A stretch of DNA of 62,200 nt from Bacillota bacterium. Its GTDB lineage: Bacteria; Bacillota; UBA4882; UBA10575. The position numbers and the translations under genes were made by a program. This document shows positions 8,164 through 18,243 of this stretch, in pieces. Below the pieces are notes generated by a model. The model made no database searches. It was not told the origin of the DNA and saw only the letters and a program-made list of their open reading frames with translations. The DNA lies in contig DUOH01000009.1 in the NCBI GenBank assembly GCA_012838955.1, forward strand, positions 1 through 62,200, read 5' to 3'. The number at the start of each line of letters is the position of its first letter. The stretch's first letter is position 1.

Positions 8164-9864
8164 TTATAGAGGCGTACCGTTCAAGGTAAAGCTGACGGGA
8201 ACAAGATTGGAACCGCTGTAGGTCAGATTAAACCCGAATTTCACCGTCCCGCCATTTGCCGGGATCATGGAATTCCAGGAGAGATTCCTGACCGATACGG
8301 AAGAACCGCTTTGGTTGTATTCACCGCACCATAGGTCGGAAATCTTTTGATTACCCGGGAAATTCCATTCCAACGTCCAGCCGTTTACCTGTGCCGGACT
8401 GTTGTTCTTAATCGTCACGTTCACCGTGGCGCCTTGCCCCCAGTCATTGGCTATCTCATAAGATACAACATACCCACCAGGCGGTGGAGGTGGCGGTGGG
8501 GTCGGTGGTTGCCCAGAACTATTCACAACAACCGTGACAATGGATTGTGCGGGCATACTCAAGGTATGACCTGCGCCTAAACTCCCGATCAGGGCGAACC
8601 TCTCACTTCCGTTAGGAACCGTCCGGTAAACCGCTGAATCATTAACCGCGTAACCGTTCAAATCCAAAGCCACATCCGCCGTGTTATGTCCCTGATTAAT
8701 CAAGACCACAGTCAGGCTTTTATGATCCGGAGAGACAAAGGCGGAGATCTTTATATCATCTACACTGCAGTCGGCAGCTACCCGTTGATAACCGGGATCC
8801 GTGAATTTGCTGTAATGTTTAAAGACATGGAAGAACTCGGTAATAATATACCCTTTATCAGAACTCCAACTACTCTGGTCCCACGGATTTTCCAGCTGAA
8901 TAAAGGGTCTTTGGCTGTTCTCCCAGATCAGATCCCAGAAGAAATAAGCGTTAACCCCTTCTTCCACCAATGAATGATGCATCAGTAACGCCGTGGTAAA
9001 CGGAGTACCCTGATCGTACTCGGTTTGAAAGAGCGGTTTATCCTGGAAAGCACCGGCTATTCCCTGCATGGCCGAGACGAAGCTGTCCGGACTATTGGGA
9101 TCACCGCCGTTATATAAGTGATGCGCCACCCCGTAGAGCTGGTTCATATTCAAATTTCGGGCATACTCTTGTACCAGATTGCTGCCGATCCCGGCGGTTT
9201 CCGGACCGAGGATCTTCGGCGTCCGGGAAAGTCCTTGCAACCTACGGTATACTGCATCTAGAGCCTTACCATATCCCGGATAGCTACTGCTCTCGACCGG
9301 CTTGAAAACACACGTCTCCCAACCATCGTTTTCGTAGTCCGGTTCGTTTTGGATACTGATATAGTCGGGATAAATGCCATTATTTCCCAGCTCAACCAGG
9401 GAATCGTACCAGTAGGTCGCAAATTCGTCATACGCGAATTGACCGTTCTTCTTGATTAGAGTCCCGCCGTTTAAAACGCCGTTTTGCTTTAAATCCGCCG
9501 GAGGAGTCCAGGAAGAAAGCATCAGCTTAATGGGACGCCCCAATGAGGCTTCCACCATGCGGATGATCTCGATATCCTCGGCAAAACCTTGGTCCCGATT
9601 ATACTGATTCCGGAAACGGTAAATATCGATACCCAAGTCCTTAAAGAGCAGATCGATAACTTCCTCTCTATTCGGGTGTGCGGTCAAGTAACTCTGATAC
9701 CAGGCGATGGAAGCCCCGAACCCTTCCAGAGTTTGATAGGTGGTATTGACATTTACCGAAGCATTATAGGTAACCGCATTGGTCTGAGGAACCACGGCAA
9801 AGCCGAGCACTACCAGTAACCCGACGATTACCATCACCAAGGGAAGAACATATTGTCTTTTCAC
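8164..9864 (-). CDS. Secreted GH30 family hydrolase (xylanase-like) with CBM2
   Basis: 566 residues. Signal peptide 1-30. A GH30 (beta/alpha)8 barrel with side beta-domain (~35-450) opens with QTLEGFGASIAWY. The predicted acid/base is Glu174 in YISIQNEPDY and the nucleophile is Glu282 in LFQTEYDQG. A polyproline linker (~450-463) joins a C-terminal CBM2 (464-566) with the typical three Trp-containing stretches (GWTLEWNF, DLWCGEYNQSG, VRNLSWNSMIP). Closest in feel to the glucuronoxylan/xylan endohydrolase branch; the subfamily cannot be fixed by eye. The start is GTG 9864 with GGAGGG nine bases upstream. It would hydrolyse xylan outside the cell while held to cellulose by the CBM. Confidence 0.88.
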   Translation of the reverse strand: MKRQYVLPLVMVIVGLLVVLGFAVVPQTNAVTYNASVNVNTTYQTLEGFGASIAWYQSYLTAHPNREEVIDLLFKDLGIDIYRFRNQYNRDQGFAEDIEIIRMVEASLGRPIKLMLSSWTPPADLKQNGVLNGGTLIKKNGQFAYDEFATYWYDSLVELGNNGIYPDYISIQNEPDYENDGWETCVFKPVESSSYPGYGKALDAVYRRLQGLSRTPKILGPETAGIGSNLVQEYARNLNMNQLYGVAHHLYNGGDPNSPDSFVSAMQGIAGAFQDKPLFQTEYDQGTPFTTALLMHHSLVEEGVNAYFFWDLIWENSQRPFIQLENPWDQSSWSSDKGYIITEFFHVFKHYSKFTDPGYQRVAADCSVDDIKISAFVSPDHKSLTVVLINQGHNTADVALDLNGYAVNDSAVYRTVPNGSERFALIGSLGAGHTLSMPAQSIVTVVVNSSGQPPTPPPPPPPGGYVVSYEIANDWGQGATVNVTIKNNSPAQVNGWTLEWNFPGNQKISDLWCGEYNQSGSSVSVRNLSWNSMIPANGGTVKFGFNLTYSGSNLVPVSFTLNGTPL

Positions 9865-9950
9865 CTTAGTTACCCTCCTTTTTCAGTGGCCACCGGGTGA
9901 CCACATTCTTCTTTTTCTAAAGGAATCTGCAGGCCAAAAGGGCCTATTGT

Positions 9951-12342
9951 TTAAGGCTCCTTGCCCCAACACAAAACGCCTCCCACATATCCAGTGACTT
10001 TGGTCCAATCTACAGGTTGGCTGGCGGACTCATTAAATGAATAATCATCGTTCTGCGAATAATTGGACCAATCGGTCTTGGTGATTCTGCCTTGAACATC
10101 AATGGCCGCTCCAGGCGCCAAAGTTCCGGCGCCGCTGGTGAAGCCTACTTCCAGATAGTAATCAGCCCCCGGACGTGCCACCAACTTGGTAAACTCCCCT
10201 GTGACGTTGGCCGCACCGATTGTAGACCAATCGCACCAGAAATTCTGTTGGAGCTCCCCGTTGATCGTGTAGTAGTACCGGAGTTTCACCGCACTCAGAT
10301 CAATAGGCTGCCTTCCGGTATTGGAGAGCCTGAACTGTAAATACAGAGTGTTACTGATGGCCGCCGTATTACTGTTACAGAATTGCACTTTGATGTCGGA
10401 TGAAACCGGCGGTGTTGGTGTGGGTGTAGGAGTTGGCGTGGGTATGTTGCCACCATCCGGTTCATCACCGTAAATCTTCACCCCGTCCAAATACAACGGG
10501 ATATTCTCAGTAACACCCAAGGTATTCGTCAGTCCCTCCCGAGAGAAGTCATTACTGGAATCCCAACAATTCGCATTGTAGGCAGCTAACCGGAGTTGAA
10601 ATTGGACCTTCCCATAATTTGGGGTCGACGGCCAACTGCCTTCCACGTAATAAAGGTGCCGCTCCTCGTCCCATGGGAGTAAGGCTGAGATTACGCCCTG
10701 GTTCGGAGCGTAGTTAACGGCAGCCGTGACATCGGAAACAGTGAGACCCTGCGCGTAATACTCACTTAAATCCACGAAATATCTGAAGGTGAGGCCGGTC
10801 ACATACCGCGGCGGCAGTAAAGTGTCACAGTGGATATATGTGTCAATCGTGCTGTGTTGACCGGTCTCCTCCATGACCCTGGCTTCCACGAAGAACTCCT
10901 GATCAGGTTCGATGCCGGGGGTCGGCTCCGGAGTTTGACCGACACCGAAATGCTCCACAATTCCGGCCATGGCGCCAACGAATCCGGCGTTATAGTCAAT
11001 GGCCACTTCCGTATAGGCATAATCGTCCACATCATCGCTGTAATTATCCGTACTGTCCGGCCCGCCTACTAAAGCACCGTATAACAAGTGCTTTTGCGGG
11101 TCCTTCTTCGTCTCGTAAGCCGGGGGCGCTTCCATCCGCCCGCTGGCGGCCCGGTGATGCGGGAATTTCGGATAATTATTCCCGAATCCCACCACATACG
11201 AACTGTTCCGCGGATTATCTCCCAGTATATAGTCGATCTGTTCCTTGGCAAAGTTCAGATGTTCCCTGTTTCCACTAGTTTTATAATAAACCAGCGCCAG
11301 CATGCATTCGGCTGCTGTATAACGAAGTGCTCCCCAGGAGTTGATGTATTTCACCCCGCCCGGAGTAGTCGGCGCGTGATACATCCAATACTCCAAGTTC
11401 TCCTCAGCGATCTCCACATACTTCGGGTCATTGGTCAACTGTGCCAATTTCACAAAAACTCCGCCGAAGACATCATCCCAACAATGAGTCCAGTGGTTGG
11501 CATAGGAGTTCACACCATCGATTCCCTTCTCCAACATGAAGGCGTCGGCGTCCTCCAGGTAACTTGAGTCATTGGTCGCTACATATAGCCAGATCGCTCC
11601 CCAGGTTAGGTCATCCAAATCCGAGGTGGAGTTGTAAAAGCCTCCGCTTTGGCTTAACCCCCGGTAGTTCTTGGCAAAAGTATAGAGATTTTTCGCAGCG
11701 GTTAGACATTGTGCAGCATAACTTGGATCTCTGTCTTGATAGTTGAGGTACATTAAAGCCAACGAAGCAGCGGCGCTCCCGCATACATCAGACGCTGGAG
11801 TGCTTGGTGTAGCCGCGTACAGTGTCGGTCGGGTGGTCAAGTCTGCGGTTTGCAGTTCCGGCGGACCCCAATAAGCGTGATCCGTTGTTCCGTCCCCGCA
11901 TTGGTAGTAGAAAGTGGTATGATCTGGAAAACACTTGAGGAAATAATCGTTGAAGTGTTTTAAGATCTTCAACAGATAGACATCTTGGCCAGTGGCCACA
12001 AAAGTCTCCTTAAATTCGTAATACGCCCAGCCCAAAGTTGAAGCGGAATAAACCTGAGGCAAACCGAATTTTACATGGTCACCTGCGTCATGAAATCCGC
12101 CAGTCAGATCCAAGCCCACATCGGCGCCGTCCTCCACATGACAAGGTCCGCGCCACGCCAGCCGGTTTTCACCGGCATCCGGTCCACACCAGTTTGCTTC
12201 ATAATAAAGGATGGATTTGGCCAGAGCGTCCACGTAGTTGAAACCTGATTGCGCAATGGATGGCGGTTGAAAAATCAATGCGCACATGGTGCAGAATGAG
12301 ATAAATAGCATCAAAATCCATGCTGTTTTTCGTATTTTTCAT
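9951..12342 (-). CDS. Secreted GH9 cellulase with CBM3c and CBM3, frameshifted at the signal peptide
   Basis: The intact frame (12314-9951, 787 codons from a TTG) holds a GH9 (alpha/alpha)6 barrel (~25-455): HDAGDHVKF with Asp76/Asp79, PHHRAASG at 386-393, and the acid Glu436 in DDYAYTEVAIDYNAGF. A fused CBM3c follows (~473-615), as in processive 'theme B' cellulases, then a (TP)n linker and a C-terminal CBM3 (~639-787). That frame lacks a ribosome site and starts in mid signal peptide. GAGGTGTG-ATG at 12342 supplies a start, but it is one base out of frame. Removing one A from the A5 run at 12330-12326 gives MKNTKTAWILMLFISFCTMC, a textbook signal peptide. Either a sequencing error or a real inactivating insertion. 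Confidence 0.88.
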
Positions 12343-12511
12343 CACACCTCACTTTTCATTCTTGTAAAACACCTCTCTTCCGAAACTAGCAATCTTTCGA
12401 TGGCAACCTTTCTTTCATCTTTTACCGGGTTTTTTAAATTACACCAAAACACCAAAATACCCAGGCATGATTTTCATGGCATCCCCCCTCTTCCACCCTG
12501 CCGGGTTAATA

Positions 12512-12647
12512 ACGCTGTGTAACTTATTACGTTGTGTAACTTATCACGTCATCAACTTCAGCACGTGAACTTATTTACACAGCGCAAGTTATTGCCTTGT
12601 GCAAGTCACTGCATCGTGCAATTGATTGCACACCGCAATGATTAAGC
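12512..12647. repeat. Degenerate 17-bp tandem repeats (about eight units)
   Basis: Units begin at 12512, 12529, 12546, 12563, 12579, 12596, 12613 and 12630, nearly all 17 bases long. The first two, ACGCTGTGTAACTTATT and ACGTTGTGTAACTTATC, are almost identical. Later units drift but keep a C-A-A-x-T-T-x core. The array covers the 3' end of the truncated GT2 gene and the upstream region of the GH9 gene. Confidence 0.6.
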
Positions 12648-13191
12648 CGCGAACATATCTATTCCTTTCCCCACATTCCCACAGCGCATTACAGACCTTC
12701 CGGTCAATCAAGCGGAAATCCCCGGTGTCTACCGGCATCTCCACCTCCGTCATTCTACGTAAAAACCTATAGAACAACTTGGCTGTAACCTTTTTTAAGA
12801 GGGTTTCCCCTTCTCTTTCCACTCGTCGCCCGTAGATTACATCATATCCATCTTTCCACTTCTCAATCATTAACGGGATTACCTCGGGCGGATCCTGCAG
12901 ATCAGCATCAATGACCACAATTGCTTCTCCCTGAGCATAATCCATCCCGGCAGTAATGGCGATTTGGTGACCGAAATTTCTGGAGAAATCAATGAGTTTC
13001 ACCATTGGATCCCGGGCACAGATCCTTTCCAAAAGTCCGGAGGTACGATCCCAGCTGCCATCGTTGACAAAGATCAGTTCATAAGAACCGTCCGTTTTTT
13101 CCATAACCCTTTTCAACCTGGTATACGCCACTTCCACCACTGCTTCTTCATTAAAGACCGGAATCACCACCGAATACTTAACACTCCCCAT
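12589..13191 (-). CDS. GT2 polyprenyl-phosphate glycosyltransferase (DPM1/GtrB-like), C-terminally truncated
   Basis: The first ~180 residues are a clear dolichyl/undecaprenyl-phosphate sugar synthase catalytic domain: SVVIPVFNEEAVV, YELIFVNDGSWDRT, the VVIDADLQDPPEVI metal motif, and VDTGDFRLIDRK with GERNRYVRGL. Family members run on for another ~100 residues including two membrane helices. Here the frame passes straight into degenerate 17-bp repeats and stops, giving a nonsense tail of ~17 residues. It would have transferred mannose or a similar sugar from a nucleotide to polyprenyl phosphate, donor for the downstream PMT and GT-C enzymes. GTG/ATG context is good (GGAAGGGAGG upstream). Activity of the truncated form is doubtful. 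Confidence 0.8.
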   Translation of the reverse strand: MGSVKYSVVIPVFNEEAVVEVAYTRLKRVMEKTDGSYELIFVNDGSWDRTSGLLERICARDPMVKLIDFSRNFGHQIAITAGMDYAQGEAIVVIDADLQDPPEVIPLMIEKWKDGYDVIYGRRVEREGETLLKKVTAKLFYRFLRRMTEVEMPVDTGDFRLIDRKVCNALWECGERNRYVRGLIIAVCNQLHDAVTCTRQ

Positions 13192-13217
13192 CCCTTTCGG
13201 TCCTCCCTTCCTTTTCC

Positions 13218-14972
13218 TTAAAAGATCCAGTGTTTAAACCATCTCAATTTATCTACATAAGCCCGACTAATCTCCAGGCCGGATAAGACGGGATAAAACC
13301 GGATAAACAGACCGATGACCAAACCCAGGTAGAGACAGAATACCCCTCGCACATACGCGCTGTAGTCCGGATACTGATCCGCCAGTATTTTTACTGTATA
13401 GACCAGTGCAAAAATGAGAAACGGCACACAGGAGAAGAAGTGATAGATAAAGGTTAATCTACTGACTAAAGCCCAAGGCAAGTACAGAGAGAGCAGCGTA
13501 GCAAAGATGACGGCCATTCCCTTGTCCCGTTTTTTGAGGCTAAAGACGGCGGCCGGGATGACGAGCAACATCCCTACCCACCAAATCGCCGGGTTTCCCA
13601 GGGAAGCAATGGACGAGGTCGTATCCAAAGCGTAATTGCTGTGTCCATAGAACCAAATCGGCCTGATGATCAAGGGCCATTCCCACCAGGAAGAGGCAAA
13701 AGGGTGGGTTGCTACTAATGAACGATGATAATTGAACATATGACGCTGGTACGTAAAGACTGCCCGTAGTCCGTGGCCGGGACCGGGCACCATCATAAAT
13801 GGCCAATAAGACAAGAGGTAAATGACTGCCGGGAGCAGCAAAAAGGAGAGTACGCCGCAGAAAACCAAATAGCCCAGGTCCCGTCGGAGAAACTCCCACA
13901 CTCCCTGGCTCTCGAGACTTATAAGTTTGTCTTGAGCCTTTTGGCGCACTCTTCGGTGTGCCCGAAGATAAGCAAAGATCCGTCCACCCATCATCCAGAG
14001 AAATAAGAAGGCTAATCCGGCTGCTCCGTACAGGGTAATCCACTTAGTGGCTGAGCCTAAACCAAAACAGACTCCACTCTTGAACAAGGAGCGCACAGAC
14101 TCTACCCCCCGCCCTCTGCTACCAGCATGCAGGCTGTTGACAGAACTCCGGACGCCTGCCGCATAGTCATAGAAGTAGTAGTACATCAATAAGATGAAGA
14201 AGACCGCATACACATCGATGGTGGCGATTCTGGTTTGGGTGAAATGCATGAAATCAAAGGTCAAAAGAGCAGCGGCGCAGAATGGAAAGAAGCGACCGCC
14301 AAAGAGTTTCTTCCCAAAAATCATGATTCCCAAGGCAATCAGGAGTTTACCCAGAGGCGGATGAGTGGTTTCATAGGGTTCCACCCGACGCAGGTGTTCA
14401 TAGGCGGTGCGCGCGTAATAAATCTCGTCAAAGTAAGTGCCGGTCAAGAAGGTAGGATCATCAGTGAGGGTCTCCGCTTCATCAAAGAGCTGCTCCACTC
14501 TTCCTTCTGCGGTAGGATGAACGCTCCTCTCCACTATGACCGGATCGATGAGGGCTTCCTGGGTAAGGGTTTCCTGTTTGTCTCTCTCATAAAAGCCAAG
14601 TTCCAACAGTGTTCCACCGGGTGCTTCCGTAGTTACTCTGATCCGGTCTGTCTGCGCGGTCACCTTTAAAGAGTTCCATTTATAAAAATCCCGTTTCTCG
14701 ATGATGCCCAGGGGGTAATAATCTCCGTCCACTCCGCGGTACTCCACTCGATAACGGCCAACCCCGTCGCCTTCGTAAAAACAAATCCTGGATAAAGACC
14801 GGAGTCCCCCCAAGTCCAGCAGGAAAGAGTCCCCTGCTTGCGCCGGTTTCCATCCGGTTTGCGGCACATTACGCGAACCCAGGTTAAACAAGGTAAGACA
14901 GAGATAGACCAGGGTCAAAAGGGTGATAATGATGAAATCCCGGTGATCGTTTTTTGGCAAACATACGTCCAT
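13218..14972 (-). CDS. Protein O-mannosyltransferase family (GT39/PMT) with inserted discoidin-like domain
   Basis: 584-residue polytopic membrane protein. TM1 (~12-30) is followed by a ~120-residue beta-rich extracytoplasmic segment (~35-155) with SFLLDLGGLRSLSRICFYEG and WNSLKVTAQTDRIRVTTEAP, resembling an F5/8 type C (discoidin) fold. The PMT catalytic loop comes next: YFDEIYYARTAYEHLRR (Asp-Glu pair) and YETTHPPLGKLLIALG. About ten further membrane segments follow. PMTs transfer mannose from a polyprenyl-phosphate donor to Ser/Thr of exported proteins. Its neighbours (GT2, GtrA, GT-C) supply exactly that donor chemistry. ATG 14972 has GAAGG upstream. It is the only full-length catalytic gene of this cluster. 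Confidence 0.85.
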   Translation of the reverse strand: MDVCLPKNDHRDFIIITLLTLVYLCLTLFNLGSRNVPQTGWKPAQAGDSFLLDLGGLRSLSRICFYEGDGVGRYRVEYRGVDGDYYPLGIIEKRDFYKWNSLKVTAQTDRIRVTTEAPGGTLLELGFYERDKQETLTQEALIDPVIVERSVHPTAEGRVEQLFDEAETLTDDPTFLTGTYFDEIYYARTAYEHLRRVEPYETTHPPLGKLLIALGIMIFGKKLFGGRFFPFCAAALLTFDFMHFTQTRIATIDVYAVFFILLMYYYFYDYAAGVRSSVNSLHAGSRGRGVESVRSLFKSGVCFGLGSATKWITLYGAAGLAFLFLWMMGGRIFAYLRAHRRVRQKAQDKLISLESQGVWEFLRRDLGYLVFCGVLSFLLLPAVIYLLSYWPFMMVPGPGHGLRAVFTYQRHMFNYHRSLVATHPFASSWWEWPLIIRPIWFYGHSNYALDTTSSIASLGNPAIWWVGMLLVIPAAVFSLKKRDKGMAVIFATLLSLYLPWALVSRLTFIYHFFSCVPFLIFALVYTVKILADQYPDYSAYVRGVFCLYLGLVIGLFIRFYPVLSGLEISRAYVDKLRWFKHWIF

Positions 14973-15059
14973 TAAACAACCTTCTTTCTCTTTCCCGACG
15001 GGCGCGTCGAGTCATCAGATCGGGCGCATCGGATCGCTAGGCTGGACGCACAGAAACAG

Positions 15060-16374
15060 TCAGGCCATTCCGGACACATCAGGCATTTCTGTGAACTCCT
15101 GCGCTATCCGAGCTACTTCCCGGCCGTTTCGTAAGGCAAAATTCTGTCCACGGTCTTCAGGGTAGATCTGGGCCATAGAAGCCAAGTATAAATGAGGAAT
15201 CGGTGTCTGGTACGCAGGTATCTTCCGTGAATATCCGGTAGTCGCTACCGGTTGGGCGTAAGCGCTGCGATAGACATGGGAACCCCGCACCCAGGAATCC
15301 TGCCATTCCGGGAAGATTTTCCGCAAATAAGTGAGGAAGATCTCCTTCACTCTGGCGTCGGAGGCGGTATACAGCTTATGATCCGGCCGGAGATATCTGG
15401 ATAAATAGACAAGATGAGCTCCGTACTCCTCTGCCGGAATCAGGTTTGTATGTTCAATAACCGCCACAAACGGCGCACTTACTTCTGCCACTGTAATCCA
15501 ATAATAAGAGGAAAGCGGCTTCTCCAACTCCAATAACAAACAGATATTAGCCTGATAACTGAGACCTTCCAACTGTCGGCGGTAGGTCTCGGGTAATACC
15601 GGGCAGAGCTTGAGGAGGAATAGTCACTATCACCTTGTCAAAGCGTTCTCTTCGTTTTCCGGAAGAAACCACCAGAGACTGATCAGACTGTACGGCAATC
15701 CCCTCTACCGCTTCACTAAGGAAGATCTCTCCCCCTCCCTTCTCCACCGCTCTGGCCAGCCGGTCATAGAGGACCATAAAGCTGCCATCCAGGTATCCCA
15801 AGAGTTCACGTTGGAAATTATAGCTTCTGGTGGAACCCCGTTGCTTGAATTTATGCCACATCCAGGCCGCAGAGATGTTCGCGGCTTCCTCCGCGAATTT
15901 GGACTGCAGCAGAGGTTCCCAGACTTTTTGATACACTTCAGTGCCGGCCTGACGGATAATCCACTCCTTGGCCGGAAGATGCTCCAGTTCTTTCCAATCC
16001 GCCAATTTACGGGCCCGACAGATCAGAAGACCCAACGCGACCCTACTGTAAAAATTCAACTCTGGAAATAACAGCAGATCCAACGGTGAGGTAAAAGGAT
16101 ATAACCGGTTATTTAAGTAGATGCCATTAGATGGTGTTTGCCACCTCATGCGTACAGTGAGACTGAGTTTCTGGGCCACCTCAATAAACTCCCTGTCTCC
16201 GGTGAACACATGGTGGTAAAACCGCTCGACTCTCCCCTTACCGACCGGCGTTGTAGAGACCAACCCGCCATAATGCGGTTCTTTCTCGAAGATTCGCACT
16301 TGATGGCCGGCTTTGACCAGATCATATCCTGCCACTAAACCCGTGGGACCCGCACCGACAATAGCAATCTTCAA
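15060..16374 (-). pseudogene. FAD-dependent protoporphyrinogen oxidase/amine-oxidase-like protein, frameshifted
   Basis: The 5' frame (16374-15547) starts with the dinucleotide-binding motif KIAIVGAGPTGLVAGYDLV and EKEPHYGGL and continues through DKVIVTIPPQALPG. The 3' frame (to 15060) resumes with LPETYRRQLEGLSYQANICL and ends with the flavin-binding C-terminal part (LYLASMAQIYPEDRGQNFA). The break is at 15595-15601 (minus CCCGGTATTACCC); a one-base change restores continuity. The intact protein would be ~437 residues. The TTG start overlaps the GT-C stop (TTGA), so it belongs to the same operon. Related flavoproteins often sit in glycan loci; the substrate is unknown. Sequencing error versus decay is unresolved. 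Confidence 0.8.
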
Positions 16375-17634
16375 ATCTCTACCCCCTTCCCGTACTTTAC
16401 CCGTTGAGCAGCCGGTAGTCTAAGATTGCGCAGAAGATAACCGGCAGCTTGCAGCAACACAACCAAAGTTATGACAGCGATTACGGACGCGAAAAGGTCA
16501 AATCTGGGCGCCCAATACTTTCCTTTTCTGGCCAGTTCATAAATGTACCATTGGTTTGCCAAGTGACAACCGCTGAGAATAACCAAAGGTAGGAAGAAGA
16601 CGCGGTCCCATAAGACGAGCGCAGTCAGGAAGATTAAGGCCGGAAAGAGATATCGTTCGTGCATTCTGGGACCGAGGAAAAAAACGGTAAGCGCCAGAAA
16701 GTACGCGCTGAAAAACCAGGAGAAGAGGTAGGCCTGACGTCGCCGGAGAAATACTAACACTACCAAGCAGGACAAGACGAGAAAAATCAGACTCCAAGCC
16801 GCGAAGGTCAGTCCCAGAAAGGGTGTGCTGTCCTGAACGGTTTGACCGCCCAAGAGAGTCCAAAGGTTAAAGGCGTTTGCAGTGGCATATGGATAATCTC
16901 CGCCGCTTCTGAAGTAATGTTCAAACAGCCAATAGACCGGACGACCGTGGCTGAAGGGATGAGTTAGCCCTAAATAAACCACGCCTCCGGCTAGGAGAGA
17001 AGAAAAGAGCGTCCGCCAATTAAAAGCCACGGCGAAAAAGAGATAAACAACAACCGGCGCCAAGAAGGCGCTCTGTGGTTTCGTCAGGATGGAGACGATG
17101 AATAAAGCGACAGCGCTTGACCTTTGTTTCAAAAACATTAAATACAGAACGCCCAGGAGTATAGTGGCGGAGAGCGAATCAAACTGCCCCCAGACAGATG
17201 AGTTAAAAAAACCGCTGGATTCAGAAGATAAGCCACTCCGAGCAGAAACCCCCGCCTCATCCTTCCACTTCTTCGTCCGAGTAAACAAAGGACGGTTGCT
17301 CCCGCCAGGTCGGAGAGGACCGCCCACAACTTAATCAGGTACGCATGAGCGTGCGAACATAGAGAGAAAGTCTTGGCCAGAATGCCGGAAAGCTGCAGGA
17401 GATACGGAATGACCGGGCCGTACACTACGTGAAAGGTGCGATAAAAACCAGCATACCCATGATCGGCCAGGTAAAGGCTCCATGCTCTATATCCGTTCAT
17501 ATCAATCTCATAACTGGGCAGAAGAGTCAGTAAGGCTCTGATCAATAGGACACCGGCGATGATCAGCGCACTTTTCCTCTTCGACAGCGTGATCTTCTCT
17601 TCAAAAAAGGTTTCGGTCCCTTTATATCCTCCAT
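16371..17634 (-). pseudogene. Integral-membrane GT-C mannosyltransferase-like protein, split by frameshifts
   Basis: Two overlapping frames together make one polytopic GT-C enzyme. N-terminal part: YEIDMNGYRAWSLYLADHGYAG (acidic catalytic loop) then GFYRTFHVVYGPVIPYLLQL. C-terminal part: NSSVWGQFDSLSATILLGVL, TKPQSAFLAPVVVY and GPRMHERYLFPALIFLTAL. The frames meet at an A7 run on the plus strand (17205-17211): one more base reads through as LNPAVFFNSSVWGQFDS. A second break sits at the A6 run 17603-17608; one extra base there links the well-placed ATG at 17634 (behind GGAGGAAG) to the rest. Both breaks are homopolymers. Likely polyprenyl-phosphate-mannose-dependent. Confidence 0.78.
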
Positions 17635-17799
17635 TTTCTTCCTCCGTATACTTTATTTGTAAACATAGAGTAAAACAAGACATCCCCACCTACGTAAATT
17701 CAGACGCAATAACGCTCGTACGTGGGAATTAGTCAGAAAGCACTCCAAATTTTCCAGGCGTAATCTACCAATGAAGTCAGATCGTCTTCTTGCTTAAGC

Positions 17800-18243
17800 T
17801 CACTTTCGATACACAACTTTTGTATAGAAGAAGAAATTCCAACAGACAATTAGACCCATGGTGGCAACTTTGGATAAAAGCGGGGAGATCCCCATCAAAT
17901 GAGCGCCTAAAAACATCAACATGTTCGTTAAGGCGATATTGAAGAAGAAACTGAAAGCATAGAAAGGAAGTTGTTTGTACATGGCTTGCGTGGAATTAAA
18001 AGTCCAACAGCGATTCAAAAAGTAGTTAAACCAAAAAACTACGAGGAGCGCGGTGGAATTAGCGAAGATGTACCCGACTGCGCCCATGTGGTATAGAACG
18101 AAGAAGAGAGTATACTCTAGACCAAAGGAGAAGCACCCGACTACTAAATATCGTTTGAAAGTGGACAAAATTTTACCCTCCGCCATGGAGCGCGCGGCCT
18201 TTGAAGAAAACAATACATTCAGCAGTCTTTCCGCTGATAACAT
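17800..18243 (-). CDS. GtrA-family membrane protein
   Basis: 147 residues with four membrane helices. Typical GtrA features are FKRYLVVGCFSFGLEYTLFF at TM1, the FWFNYFLNRCWTF motif after TM2, and the C-terminal NFFFYTKVVYRK. GtrA proteins are thought to flip or assist polyprenyl-phosphate-linked sugars across the cytoplasmic membrane. Good ribosome site (GGAGGG) before ATG 18243. It is first in the leftward glycan operon, ~170 bases before the GT-C gene. Confidence 0.88.
   Translation of the reverse strand: MLSAERLLNVLFSSKAARSMAEGKILSTFKRYLVVGCFSFGLEYTLFFVLYHMGAVGYIFANSTALLVVFWFNYFLNRCWTFNSTQAMYKQLPFYAFSFFFNIALTNMLMFLGAHLMGISPLLSKVATMGLIVCWNFFFYTKVVYRK

Noticed and set aside
11088-11567. Long opposite-strand frame (159 codons) inside the GH9 gene
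   Set aside because: Mirror frame of a GC-rich coding sequence with strong family identity on the other strand; no ribosome site.
12512-12647. CRISPR array
   Set aside because: Units are 17 bp, degenerate and without spacers; no cas genes nearby.
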